DNA from: JAICXG01 sp036494545
Lineage (GTDB): Bacteria > Verrucomicrobiota > Verrucomicrobiia > Chthoniobacterales > UBA10450
Reading direction: 5' to 3'
Assembly (NCBI GenBank): GCA_036494545.1
Contig: DASXOB010000013.1
Coordinates: 62,001 to 126,000 of the forward strand
Length of the DNA stretch: 64,000 nt
Part shown: one piece after another, positions 8,623 through 17,398 of the stretch
Position numbering within the stretch: position 1 is the stretch's first letter
Layout: every line of letters begins with the position of its first letter
Notes under the pieces: model-generated
Database searches by the model: none
What the model saw: only the letters and a program-made list of their open reading frames with translations
What the model was told of the DNA's origin: nothing
Translations under genes and position numbers: made by a program

Positions 8623-10230
8623 TTACTCGACGGCGGCTTGGCGACTCTTGAGTACGGCCGAACTAGAGGTTGCTCCGAGCAGTGTCCACGCCGATGTGGC
8701 GGCCAGCGCAGCCAGCAATGCGCAAATTACACTGACAGCGCGAAACCCGAAGATGAAAGATTCCTGAATCGCGTGTCGGATGAGCTGCTGCGTCTGCCAA
8801 CTCTCATTTTGCGGCAAAGGGATTGCAGCGAGCTTGATGTGTTGAGCTAGCAACGATTCTGACATGGCTTCCGGCAACTTTGACCCGGCCAATTGCCTTC
8901 CTAACTCGCGATCGAAGAGATGCAACATTACGATCCCAAGAACGGCGATGGCAATGAGCCCGGCCGTCCGTGCGACGGCATTGTTTACTCCGGAAGCGAC
9001 ACCAACTCGATTTTGAGAAACTGATCCCATCACGGTCGTAGTCAGCGGCGCGACACTGATCGCCATGCCAAATCCGAGAATGACGATTGGTAGGAAGAAG
9101 GTTTTCCAATAGATGCCGCCGACGTCGGACCATGCAAGGAGTAAGTAACCGAGAGCGGCAATCGATGGACCAATCATCAACGGAAGTTTCGCTCCATGTT
9201 TTGCAACGATGCTTCCCGACCAGCGCGAGAGCAACGAGATGACTAAGATGAACGGGAGCATTGCTGCGCCTGCCTCGGCCGCTGAGTAATGCTGGACCTG
9301 AATTAAATTCAGCGGCAGGAAAAACAACGCGCCGCCAAGTGCAGCATAAAGGAGGAATGTCAGCAAGTTCGTCCCGGCGAAAGTGCGCGACCGAAATAGA
9401 GGCAAAGGCAAAATTGGATTTGGAGCGCGAGCCTCAAACAACAGGAAGATGACGATGACTACAATCGCTGCGAGAAGAATGGTGATAATCAACGGATTCG
9501 CGAAACCGAGTCGCGAAGACTCGACCAAACCATAAACAAGTGCGCCTAAGCCGAGTGAAGCCAATAACGAGCCCCACCAATCGAGCTGCCCGGTATTTGT
9601 ATCCGAACTTTCCGCCACACAGCCCAGTGCCAGGAAGACTACTACCAGGGCAATCGGAAGATTTATGAAAAATGCCGCGCGCCACGATATGTGCTCAATC
9701 AACCAGCCGCCCAGCAGAGGCCCGAGCGCGGTAGTAATGGCAGTCGTGCCCGACCATATCCCAATAGCGCGTCCACGTTCCTCGGGGCGAAAGGAGCTAC
9801 TAATGATAGCCAGGCTCCCGGGGACCAGAAGGGCGGCACCAACTCCCTGGAGGCCACGTGCAGCAATCAGCTGACGAATATTTGCAGCACAGCCGCAAGC
9901 AACAGATGCCGCAGCAAAGATGCCGACGCCGATCAGAAAGACTCGCCGCCGTCCATAGTAATCGCCCAGCGCGCCACCAATGAGAAGAAGTGCCGAGAGT
10001 AAGAGTGAGTAGGCTTCGATCACCCATTGAACATCAATGACTGTTGCGTTCATGCCGCTCTGTAAGGCAGGCAGGGCGACGTTGACCACTGTCCCGTCGA
10101 TGAAAGCCATACTTGAGGCAAGGATGGTTGCCGTAAGCACCCAACGGCCGACCGACCTGGAGCACGGTGTCGATACCGGCTTTGATTCAATTATGTTCCT
10201 GTCACAAGGTTCCTGAACGACAGCCCACAT
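8623..10230 (-). CDS. MFS drug-resistance exporter, DHA2 (EmrB/QacA) type
   Basis: This 535-residue integral membrane protein has about 14 hydrophobic segments. The first helix carries SSMAFIDGTVVNVALPALQ, the typical motif of 14-TM proton-coupled drug exporters. GDYYGRRRVF marks the loop between helices 2 and 3, and TTALGPLLGGWLIEHISWRAAFFINLP is the antiporter motif in helix 5. It probably expels toxic or amphipathic compounds in exchange for protons. There is no membrane-fusion partner or adjacent regulator, so the substrate is unknown. The first 25 residues before the first helix are hydrophilic and contain three Cys; a later start is possible but not obvious. Confidence 0.9.
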   Translation of the reverse strand: MWAVVQEPCDRNIIESKPVSTPCSRSVGRWVLTATILASSMAFIDGTVVNVALPALQSGMNATVIDVQWVIEAYSLLLSALLLIGGALGDYYGRRRVFLIGVGIFAAASVACGCAANIRQLIAARGLQGVGAALLVPGSLAIISSSFRPEERGRAIGIWSGTTAITTALGPLLGGWLIEHISWRAAFFINLPIALVVVFLALGCVAESSDTNTGQLDWWGSLLASLGLGALVYGLVESSRLGFANPLIITILLAAIVVIVIFLLFEARAPNPILPLPLFRSRTFAGTNLLTFLLYAALGGALFFLPLNLIQVQHYSAAEAGAAMLPFILVISLLSRWSGSIVAKHGAKLPLMIGPSIAALGYLLLAWSDVGGIYWKTFFLPIVILGFGMAISVAPLTTTVMGSVSQNRVGVASGVNNAVARTAGLIAIAVLGIVMLHLFDRELGRQLAGSKLPEAMSESLLAQHIKLAAIPLPQNESWQTQQLIRHAIQESFIFGFRAVSVICALLAALAATSAWTLLGATSSSAVLKSRQAAVE

Positions 10231-10368
10231 ATCTAACTCGTTTGACGGCGCCGTTCGCCAGGTTGTCAGCTTCGCCCCAACATTACGCCATTCCCTGAGA
10301 ACCTTTTAAGCGGCCACGACGAAAGCAGGCTCAACTCGACCGTGAACCGGCAAGAGCTTCGGCCGCAT

Positions 10369-10902
10369 TCAGCGGCGACGAGTCGTTTCAAAGAGAAACC
10401 AACTCCGGCGTTCGGTCTCGTCGACCCAAACCTCGATCAGGCTGGCCGTGGCAACATCGCGATATTCTTCGCAGACGTTGTGCGCCTCGCGGAGACGCGC
10501 TACCAGGGTTCGATTATCTTCCGCGAGCTCGGCAAGCATATCCATCGGTTCTACATACTCTGCGTCGTTATCGAGGATACGCTGTGTACGAGAAATTTGT
10601 CCGATGGATTTTAAGGTCGGACCGCCAATCTTGCGGACTCGCTCCGCGATCGGATCGGTCATTGCAAAAAGTTGATCGGCGTGTTCGTCAAGCAGCAAGT
10701 GATAATCGCGAAAATGCGGCCCGCTCATGTGCCAGTGGAAATTCTTTGTCTTTAAATAAAGCGCAAACACGTCGGCCAGGATTGCGTTCATCGCGCCGGC
10801 AACGTCTTTCGTGGCGGACGCGGGAAGATCGGTTCGCGTGGCCAGTGACGCCCCGCGCCGATGAAGGAGTTCTACCGTCTTAAGTGAGTTAGGTTTTTTC
10901 AT
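10369..10902 (-). CDS. dps: Dps-like ferritin, DNA protection during starvation
   Basis: This 177-residue protein is of Dps family length. The segment KTKNFHWHMSGPHFRDYH followed by LLDEHADQLFAMTDPIAERVRKIGG holds the His, Asp and Glu residues of the inter-subunit ferroxidase site. Dps dodecamers oxidise and store iron with hydrogen peroxide and shield DNA in stationary phase. The basic N-terminus (MKKPNSLKT, HRRG) could contact DNA. It lies 20 bp downstream of a small membrane protein on the same strand, so the two may be co-transcribed. Confidence 0.92.
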   Translation of the reverse strand: MKKPNSLKTVELLHRRGASLATRTDLPASATKDVAGAMNAILADVFALYLKTKNFHWHMSGPHFRDYHLLLDEHADQLFAMTDPIAERVRKIGGPTLKSIGQISRTQRILDNDAEYVEPMDMLAELAEDNRTLVARLREAHNVCEEYRDVATASLIEVWVDETERRSWFLFETTRRR

Positions 10903-10922
10903 TGGTTATTGCTTCTAAAAAC

Positions 10923-11423
10923 TTAGGTGCCGAGTGCCGACTGCGGCGGAGGTTCGACTTTAAATCTTACGATTCCAAGAATGATTAATACGATAAAGAT
11001 GCATAGCGCGATAAGTTGGGTGATTTGGAATGGAGGCTCGGTTTGCGTGGGAGCAATCGCTTTCAGTGCCGGGATCTTTTGAAAGCTCTGCACGATTCCT
11101 ACAAAGACATTCAGATAAAGTGAAAGTAATGCGCCGATGACATAGATCCAACGCCACGGGCCGCGCAGATTTCTTGGATAACGTGCATAGATAGTCGTGG
11201 CAAGGATCGGAACCGTAATGATGCCCAGGATGATTGCTGGCGTGACTCCGTGAAATGGAAACAAGAATCCGGTGACAGTGGTTGCGACCGTTGTGACCAG
11301 AAACCACCTCGTCCAGCCGTCCAGTCGTTTGCCGGTCAACAAACCGCCAAGCACCACGAAACCGGTCAAAATTCCGAGGAGCGCGATCAGCGTATGAAAA
11401 ATTGTGTAGATATGCAGTATCAC
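10923..11423 (-). CDS. Small multi-pass membrane protein
   Basis: This 166-residue protein has four predicted membrane segments (about 5-28, 40-75, 90-112 and 130-155). I recognise no named family, though the size and pattern resemble small bacterial membrane proteins with a DoxX-like or cytochrome-like fold. The start is GTG. It sits just upstream of dps and just downstream of the Ala-Ile-Gly repeat protein, in a run of minus-strand genes (12133 down to 10369) that could form one transcript. Confidence 0.7.
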   Translation of the reverse strand: MILHIYTIFHTLIALLGILTGFVVLGGLLTGKRLDGWTRWFLVTTVATTVTGFLFPFHGVTPAIILGIITVPILATTIYARYPRNLRGPWRWIYVIGALLSLYLNVFVGIVQSFQKIPALKAIAPTQTEPPFQITQLIALCIFIVLIILGIVRFKVEPPPQSALGT

Positions 11424-11430
11424 GATCGTA

Positions 11431-11748
11431 TTACGGGTTCCGCTCCAAATGGGCGCGACCTAAGCTAATCGAACTGTCTTCGGGCAACCTGAGCGAGCCG
11501 GTTACCGTGAGATCCCGGACTTCCAAGGATCTGAGATCCGCTTTCTCAATCGTAAGGCGACGGATTACCAGTCGGCCGATGGTCAGCGCGCCAATCGCGA
11601 CTGCACCGATGGCCAATGCGCCGAGCGCGACCGCACCGATCGCGGTCCGAACAATCGCTGCGCCGCGCAAGCCCAGATCGTTTCGTGACTGGGGAATTAT
11701 TTTGTCGCGCGTGGTCATATTGCCCATCTTCTCATACATGACCCGCAA
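11431..11748 (-). CDS. Ala-Ile-Gly repeat protein
   Basis: This protein of up to 105 residues has a central repeat of A-(I/L)-G-A units (about residues 38-60), followed by LTIEKADLRSLEVRDLTV. This periodic pattern recurs in a family of small bacterial proteins of unknown role and suggests a short beta-solenoid or membrane-associated helix. Several in-frame ATG codons lie near the start (11748, 11739, 11727, 11718). The earliest overlaps the end of the DUF302 gene by 17 bp, so translational coupling is possible. Confidence 0.65.
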   Translation of the reverse strand: MRVMYEKMGNMTTRDKIIPQSRNDLGLRGAAIVRTAIGAVALGALAIGAVAIGALTIGRLVIRRLTIEKADLRSLEVRDLTVTGSLRLPEDSSISLGRAHLERNP

Positions 11749-12133
11749 CCTTCGAGACGGCAGAGAGCAGCGAAGCTATCTTGCCGACAACAGCATCGAC
11801 ATCGGTCAGATGATGCCGCACCGCGATCCAGCCCGGTTCGTTGTAGGAAACCCAAGTTTTGTTAGTTGAATCCTGCCAAACCAAAACCTTCAATGGCAAA
11901 TCGATTCCTGTCGTCTGAGCCGATTGCATCAGCGGCGTTCCACCGCGTGCGTTGCCAAAAATAATGAGTTCGGTCGGCCGTAACTCAAGGCCGGCTTTGC
12001 GCGCTCCGGCGGCGTGATCGATTCGAGCGAACACTTCCAGTCCGTGGACGCCGATCTCGGCTTGCACCCGATCCATCGTCTCCTTCGGATCGCACTGGCT
12101 CTTAATAGTGGTCAGGCCTTCGACGCGAGTCAT
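11732..12133 (-). CDS. DUF302 family protein
   Basis: A protein of 133 residues starts at the ATG at 12133 (MTRVEGLTTIKSQ). The frame is open 120 bp further upstream, but that part is Arg-rich and unlike the family. TPLMQ followed by GIDLPLKVLVWQD and a near-terminal segment of hydrophobic and charged residues is characteristic of DUF302, a small beta-barrel-like domain of unknown function that often sits near redox or membrane stress genes. It heads a minus-strand run with the Ala-Ile-Gly protein, the small membrane protein and dps. Confidence 0.8.
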   Translation of the reverse strand: MTRVEGLTTIKSQCDPKETMDRVQAEIGVHGLEVFARIDHAAGARKAGLELRPTELIIFGNARGGTPLMQSAQTTGIDLPLKVLVWQDSTNKTWVSYNEPGWIAVRHHLTDVDAVVGKIASLLSAVSKVAGHV

Positions 12134-12393
12134 AGAAAAAGTTTCTCTCTTCCGACAGTAAGGTATCGCATCGTCGTGGTCCTGTCTTACTCGCGCTCGA
12201 TTACTTCGTCGGGGACGGATCGGCCTGAGCGACAATGCGCCTGGAGGACACACAGGTCACGTTAAATTTCTGACTTTTCGGAGTCGGATGATGAAACGCT
12301 CGAGAACGCTTGCTCACCATGGCAGTGGCTAACCTCGGTTCGCGCCCTATTTCGAGAACTTTCATATTCCTCCCAAATGACGATCATGCGGAT

Positions 12394-12801
12394 ATGAAAA
12401 TACTTGCTTCTTTTTTTTGCGGCGCCGCGGTGGTGATTGCGTTCGGCGCACTAAGCGCATCAATCAGTCCTTCCCATCATGTTTACGAATTGCGGATGTA
12501 TCATGTTCACGAGGGTAAAATGGATGTTCTGAAAGCGCGTTTTGGCGATCATACGGATGGACTCTTCACGCGGCATAACATGAAGAGCATCGGCTATTGG
12601 GTGCCGGACGGTGCCGGGAGAAACTTGTTCGTCTACATTTTGGAGCATCCGAGCCGCGAGGAGGCGAAGAAGAATTGGGACGCATTCCATGACGACCCGG
12701 AATGGCAGAAAGTAAAAGCCGAGTCTGAGAAGAACGGACCGTTGGTGGACAAGATCGACGATTACTTTATGAATCCAACGGACTATTCCGCGCTGAATTA
12801 A
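12394..12801 (+). CDS. Exported NIPSNAP-domain protein
   Basis: From the ATG at 12394 this is a 135-residue protein with a signal peptide (MKILASFFCGAAVVIAFG). It is followed by a single NIPSNAP ferredoxin-like domain: HHVYELRMYHVHEGKMDVLKARF near the start, then IGYWVP and NLFVYILEHPSREEAKKNWDAFHDDPEWQ. NIPSNAP domains are dimeric alpha-beta barrels found near catabolic or oxidative genes; the function here is unknown. An upstream in-frame start at 12310 would add 28 hydrophilic residues before the signal peptide and is less likely. Confidence 0.85.
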   Translation: MKILASFFCGAAVVIAFGALSASISPSHHVYELRMYHVHEGKMDVLKARFGDHTDGLFTRHNMKSIGYWVPDGAGRNLFVYILEHPSREEAKKNWDAFHDDPEWQKVKAESEKNGPLVDKIDDYFMNPTDYSALN

Positions 12802-12921
12802 TGAGGATTAGATCAAGATAATTCATCGGCGGCCCTTGATTTGTTCGAACTGGGGCCTGAGTTATCGAGTTTCGCCCTCCGAACGGCCGGATGGTCGTTG
12901 TGGTCCGTAGAGCTAAAGAAC

Positions 12922-14220
12922 ATGACTGACTGCTTCTCGCCTCGCGTTTTTCTCTTCATAATCCTGCCGCTCGGCTTTTATGGCTGCGCGCTTCCTCTGG
13001 GGCCTAAGGCGAGCGTGACGCGAGACCGGGCCTTTATCTCTTATTCACCGGTACCTGGCGATGCAGGGAAACTTCGCCTGGCAGTGAAGGACCTCATCGA
13101 CCTGAAAGGCGAGGTGACGACTGCAGGATCCCAGTACGTGGCCAAGAACTCTCCGCCGGCGATACGAGATGCCGCGCTGATGGAGAGGGCTCGACGTCCC
13201 GATGTCGCGATTGTTGGCAAAACCAATCTTACGGAGTTCGCTCTCGGAACGACAGGCGCAAATGAGTACTTTGGGACACCGATCAACCCACTAGATCACC
13301 ATCGGATCCCAGGCGGTTCTTCGAGTGGATCGGCCGTCGCGGTCGCGAATAATGAAGCCGACGTGGCCTTCGGTTCTGACACGGCGGGTTCGATCAGAGT
13401 TCCTGCCGCGTGTTGCGGCATCCTGGGCTTAAAGACGACATTTAGTCTGGTCCCGCTGAAAGGGGTCTTTCCACTTTCTCCGGCTCACCTCGATACGATC
13501 GGTCCGATGGCGAAGGACGTTCCTAATCTTGTAAAGGGAATGGAATTGTTGGATCCAGGGTTTTCGAATCGCTACGAGACGGCCAAGGCAAACCAGCCAT
13601 CTCCAAAGCAAATCAAGATCGGACGACTATATGTTCCGAGAACGGACTCGAAAATCGAGGACGCGATCGACGATGCGCTGAAGGCTTCCGGGTTTCAGGT
13701 GGTCCGGCTTGATGACCGTTTCCGAGATCGATGGATTCAAGCGCAATTGAACGGAAGCACTGTCGCAATCGCAGACGGATGGTTGAGCGATCGCCAGTAT
13801 CTCGGCAAACTCGGTGTCTCCCTAACGACTCAAGCAACAATTCGATTGGGTGAATTGCAATCCAACACCGCTTACAAGGGCGCGCTCGACGCACGCCGCG
13901 CCTGGCGGCGGGAACTTCGCCGGGTTTTCGAAAAGGTTGATTATATCGCCCTTCCTACTTTGAAGTCTTTGCCGCCGCACAAATTGCTCTTTGAGCGATC
14001 CGCCATCTTCGAGGCGCGGGTCCTGGGCCTTCAAAACACAGTGGCAGTCAACTTTGCCGGCAACCCCGCAATTGCGATTCCGATTCCGTACCCCGATCGT
14101 CATTTTCCCGTCACCAGTCTGCAACTGATCGGGCCGAATTTGAGTGAAGGCGGCCTTACCAACACCGCACGCCTGATTATGGCAAAGGCGCCGGTTACGC
14201 TGAAAAAGCAACGGCGATAA
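12922..14220 (+). CDS. Amidase signature family hydrolase, probably envelope-associated
   Basis: The Ser-cisSer-Lys catalytic triad of amidase-signature enzymes is visible: Lys in LAVKDLID (residue 83 counted from 12841), the Ser-rich GGSSSGSAV loop, and nucleophile Ser184 in GSDTAGSIRVPA. The likely start is ATG 12922, which gives an N-terminal hydrophobic signal ending at a Cys (FYGCALPLG) and so possibly a lipoprotein. An earlier start at 12841 would place 27 residues before the signal. These enzymes hydrolyse amides, including glutamine, fatty amides or indoleacetamide; the substrate cannot be told. The total length is normal for the family. The TPR gene follows 20 bp downstream. Confidence 0.88.
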   Translation: MTDCFSPRVFLFIILPLGFYGCALPLGPKASVTRDRAFISYSPVPGDAGKLRLAVKDLIDLKGEVTTAGSQYVAKNSPPAIRDAALMERARRPDVAIVGKTNLTEFALGTTGANEYFGTPINPLDHHRIPGGSSSGSAVAVANNEADVAFGSDTAGSIRVPAACCGILGLKTTFSLVPLKGVFPLSPAHLDTIGPMAKDVPNLVKGMELLDPGFSNRYETAKANQPSPKQIKIGRLYVPRTDSKIEDAIDDALKASGFQVVRLDDRFRDRWIQAQLNGSTVAIADGWLSDRQYLGKLGVSLTTQATIRLGELQSNTAYKGALDARRAWRRELRRVFEKVDYIALPTLKSLPPHKLLFERSAIFEARVLGLQNTVAVNFAGNPAIAIPIPYPDRHFPVTSLQLIGPNLSEGGLTNTARLIMAKAPVTLKKQRR

Positions 14221-14240
14221 TCAATCTTTAAAAAGTCAGC

Positions 14241-15059
14241 ATGGGGCAAAAGGTTAATCAAAAAACAATTCGTCCCGTAACTCGGACACTTATTCGTGCG
14301 GTTATCTGTCTGTGGTTAGGATCGTGGGCCGGTAATGTTCCTGCCTTAGGAGATAGTGCCAAGGCTCTGATAGCAAAAGGCGATACCTATGACCAGCAAC
14401 TAAACGCTCAGAAAGCGCTTGAGTATTATCTGCCTGCGAACAAGCTCGAGCCGGACAATGTCGACCTTCTTGTCCGCATCGCACGACAATATCGTCACAT
14501 GATTAGTGACACGTCGTCGAAGAGTGAAAAGCTGCGGCTCGGCAAGATCTCTCTCCAATATGCACAACGTGCTGCCGATCTTGCCCCGAACGCTCCCGAG
14601 GCCCAGCTCTCACCCGCAATCAGCTACGGGAAAATGCTGCCCTACATGGGAAGCAAGGATCAGGTTGCTGCTTCGCCTCGAATCAAGGCGGCAGTGGATC
14701 GCACCCTTGCACTCGATCCCTCCAACGATACGGCCTGGCACATCCTCGGACGATGGAATCGCGTCCTCGCAGACATCAGCGTTCTCAAGCGCGTCGTGGC
14801 TAAGGCGCTCTATGGCGACTTGCCCGTGACAACCAACGAGGAAGCCGAGGAGTGCCTGCAAAAGGCAATCGCGATCAATCCCAACCGGCTCATCCATTAC
14901 ATCGAACTCGGCCGTATCTATGCTCAGATGGGGCGCAAAGAGGAGGCCCGCAAATCCATCCTAAAAGGGCTCTCGATGCCTAACGAAGAAAAGGATGATC
15001 CGGAGATGAAAGAGATAGGACGCGATACGCTAAAGAAGATGGGTTTTCCTGCGAGCTAG
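14241..15059 (+). CDS. Exported TPR-repeat protein
   Basis: This 272-residue protein has a signal-like N-terminus (hydrophobic stretch about residues 17-37). At least three tetratricopeptide-type helical pairs follow, for example AQRAADLAPNAPEAQL, AVDRTLALDPSNDTAWHILGRW and KAIAINPNRLIHYIELGRIYAQMGRKEEA. The arrangement resembles the RMD (regulator of microtubule dynamics)-like bacterial TPR family, which probably scaffolds protein complexes. It follows the amidase by 20 bp and is likely co-transcribed. Its stop codon shares a CTAG with the stop of the opposing asparagine synthetase gene. Confidence 0.8.
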   Translation: MGQKVNQKTIRPVTRTLIRAVICLWLGSWAGNVPALGDSAKALIAKGDTYDQQLNAQKALEYYLPANKLEPDNVDLLVRIARQYRHMISDTSSKSEKLRLGKISLQYAQRAADLAPNAPEAQLSPAISYGKMLPYMGSKDQVAASPRIKAAVDRTLALDPSNDTAWHILGRWNRVLADISVLKRVVAKALYGDLPVTTNEEAEECLQKAIAINPNRLIHYIELGRIYAQMGRKEEARKSILKGLSMPNEEKDDPEMKEIGRDTLKKMGFPAS

Positions 15060-17050
15060 GACTCGTTAGTCCTCTGGAGACTCTTTTCATAACCAGACCA
15101 TTCCGGCAGATCGGCTAATCCACCACCCATAAATTGATGATGCCAAAGCTGGGTTGCGATCACCGCAGTTAGTCCCATTTCGACCGAAAGGCGTGGGAGG
15201 GAGCTGGCGCGTAGCTTGCGAAAGTCTTTACGCCAGCGAGCCACCTCACCGATATCGAAATAACCCGTTCGGCGCAATGAATCTTCACTCAGGAGCTGAC
15301 TGACAAACGCTGGTTCGGGGTCCATATGAAAACTGTCGAGCGGTGCGCGGAAAATAACCTTGTGGCGCCGGGCGACCACCTTTGGAACCCAGCGCTCTGC
15401 GAGCTGGCGGAGCAGGTACTTGTCGCGGAAGCCGCGAAGCTTCCAACGCGGATGGAGCTTTGAGGTGAAGTCGAAGACGTCTTCGTCGAGGAATGGATAG
15501 CGGACTTCGACTGAAGAATGCATTGCTACCCGATCGCCTTTCGCCTGCAAGAGATGACCGGCTAAAAGAACACGGGCTGCGATCCAGACGCCGCGATTCA
15601 GGGGAGCCCAGCGTTTTGCTTTTTCGAGAGGAAATTCCAGCTCGGCCCAGGGATGACTGTTATTCATTACTTCGCGCATCGAGTCCGAGTAAAAGCGCAA
15701 CTTCGAAATCGCGAGCAACCCATAGGAATCGATCCATGCGTTTTGTCCGCCGATAGAGCTTTCCACTTGCTCGCGCCATTCCGGCGGGAAATGCGGCACT
15801 TTGTTGAGACTTAGATAACCGCGTCGCGCGCAATCACTCAGCTTTACTCCGGGCACGCAGTCGAGAAATCCCAGCAGCTTCGCCGCCTTGTACCACGGAT
15901 AACCGACCAGCCATTCGTCAGCGCCCTCGCCAGTGAGGACAACTTTCTGGCCGTTGGAATGGACGCGCTCGGCAAGTTTGAGCAGTGCGCCGCATGATGT
16001 ATCGATGACGGGCGCCTCAGCTGACTCAATAAGTTCAGGATAACTCTGAAGCGCTTCGCGGTCACCATACTCCTGTACAATCGGTGGCTTCGCTCCAATG
16101 TGTCGCGCGGAAAGACTCGCCGCACTTAGTTCATCAAACTCCGGCTCATTCACCCGGACGGTATAGGTGTTGATCGCCGGTCCTTTTAGCCGACAGGCGA
16201 GAGCGAGAATCATGCTGGAATCGACGCCGCCAGATAGATAGGACCCAACTGGCACGTCGGCCCGCAACCGCTCTTCCACGGCCTGCAAAAGGAGGCGCTC
16301 AAATTCATCCACAAGCGCGTTTTGATTGTCGCCCCATACTTCTTCACCCTGCGCCGGGAAATCCATCTCCCAGTAGCGACGTTCCGTGATCACGGCTCTG
16401 GCTCGGGAACTTCCTGGGCCTATCCGCAGGCAACAGCCGGGCGGTAGCAGTTGCACTCCCTCAAAACAAGTCCTCGGCCCCGGAATCGCGGAAAACGTGA
16501 ACACATGATCGAGTCCCCTGCGGTCCGGTCGTGGTGGGACCATTCCTGAAGCGAGAAGCCCCTTTATCTCCGAGGCAAAAAGAAGCCAATCGCCCTGTCG
16601 GCTCCAGAAAAGCGGCGCGATGCCAAAGCGATCTCTACCTAGATGGAGTTCGCGCCGCCGTTCGTCCCACAAAGCGATTGCGAATTGCCCGCGAAGCTGC
16701 TCCCAAACGTCCTCATAATGATCTTCGTAAAGATGAGGAATGATCTCAGTGTCACAGTGTGTAAGAAGGCGGTGCCCGCGCCCAATGAGCTCTTCGCGCC
16801 GCTCGACGTAGTCGAATAACTCTCCGTTGAAAACCACAAAGACGCTGCGGTCTTCGTTTGTCATGGGCTGCTGACCCTCAGCAAGATCCACGATACTCAG
16901 CCGCCGCGAAGCGAGTGAAATACCTTCTCGCTCCAGAAAACCTTCCTCATCCGGTCCACGATGGGTGAGGGCGCGAGACATCCGCCGCAGCACTCCCTCG
17001 GGCGCTCGCCGTTCCCCGATCAGATCAATTATCCCCGCAATCCCGCACAT
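15056..17050 (-). CDS. asnB: Asparagine synthetase, glutamine-hydrolysing (AsnB type)
   Basis: This 664-residue protein starts MCGIAG, so Cys2 is the glutaminase nucleophile after Met removal. The N-terminal class II amidotransferase domain includes ALTHRGPDEEG and FNGELFDY. The synthetase domain has the pyrophosphate loop SYLSGGVDSS and the EGADEWLVGYPWY segment. It makes an amide from Asp and Gln using ATP, or amidates another carboxylate if it serves a specialised pathway. It is transcribed away from the PKS gene across a 348-bp gap, so shared regulation is possible. A biosynthetic link to the PKS product is only an inference from position. Confidence 0.9.
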   Translation of the reverse strand: MCGIAGIIDLIGERRAPEGVLRRMSRALTHRGPDEEGFLEREGISLASRRLSIVDLAEGQQPMTNEDRSVFVVFNGELFDYVERREELIGRGHRLLTHCDTEIIPHLYEDHYEDVWEQLRGQFAIALWDERRRELHLGRDRFGIAPLFWSRQGDWLLFASEIKGLLASGMVPPRPDRRGLDHVFTFSAIPGPRTCFEGVQLLPPGCCLRIGPGSSRARAVITERRYWEMDFPAQGEEVWGDNQNALVDEFERLLLQAVEERLRADVPVGSYLSGGVDSSMILALACRLKGPAINTYTVRVNEPEFDELSAASLSARHIGAKPPIVQEYGDREALQSYPELIESAEAPVIDTSCGALLKLAERVHSNGQKVVLTGEGADEWLVGYPWYKAAKLLGFLDCVPGVKLSDCARRGYLSLNKVPHFPPEWREQVESSIGGQNAWIDSYGLLAISKLRFYSDSMREVMNNSHPWAELEFPLEKAKRWAPLNRGVWIAARVLLAGHLLQAKGDRVAMHSSVEVRYPFLDEDVFDFTSKLHPRWKLRGFRDKYLLRQLAERWVPKVVARRHKVIFRAPLDSFHMDPEPAFVSQLLSEDSLRRTGYFDIGEVARWRKDFRKLRASSLPRLSVEMGLTAVIATQLWHHQFMGGGLADLPEWSGYEKSLQRTNES

Positions 17051-17398
17051 AACCTTAGTTGTAAAAGCAGAGCCGTTCTGCCGAAGCTATTCGCACGAGC
17101 TTCCAGATCAGCGTGTCTTCGCCGATACAATGTGCTCAAAAGCCAGCTTCTGCCAGCAGAGCGGAGGTCACCGGCGACGAAACAGAATACGAGCCCTTGG
17201 CAATGCAATCAGGGTGAAGACGTTAAAAAATGCGTGGCCGGGACATATCTGGAGCGTGCCAAATCCGAATTGATGTTACGGTAGTGAATGCCTAACCGTT
17301 TGATGCCGTCCAACTCGCTCCATCTGGCCGGGTTTAGCGAACTTGACATGCTCTCACACAACGCTGATCAATCCGCCCCTGCCGAGTAACTGGCGGTT
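17051..17398. promoter_or_regulatory. Intergenic region between asnB and the PKS gene
   Basis: These 348 bases separate divergently transcribed genes and must hold promoters for both. I see no long inverted repeat or riboswitch-like structure and no strong Shine-Dalgarno box before the PKS start. Short frames here have no protein-like pattern. Confidence 0.45.
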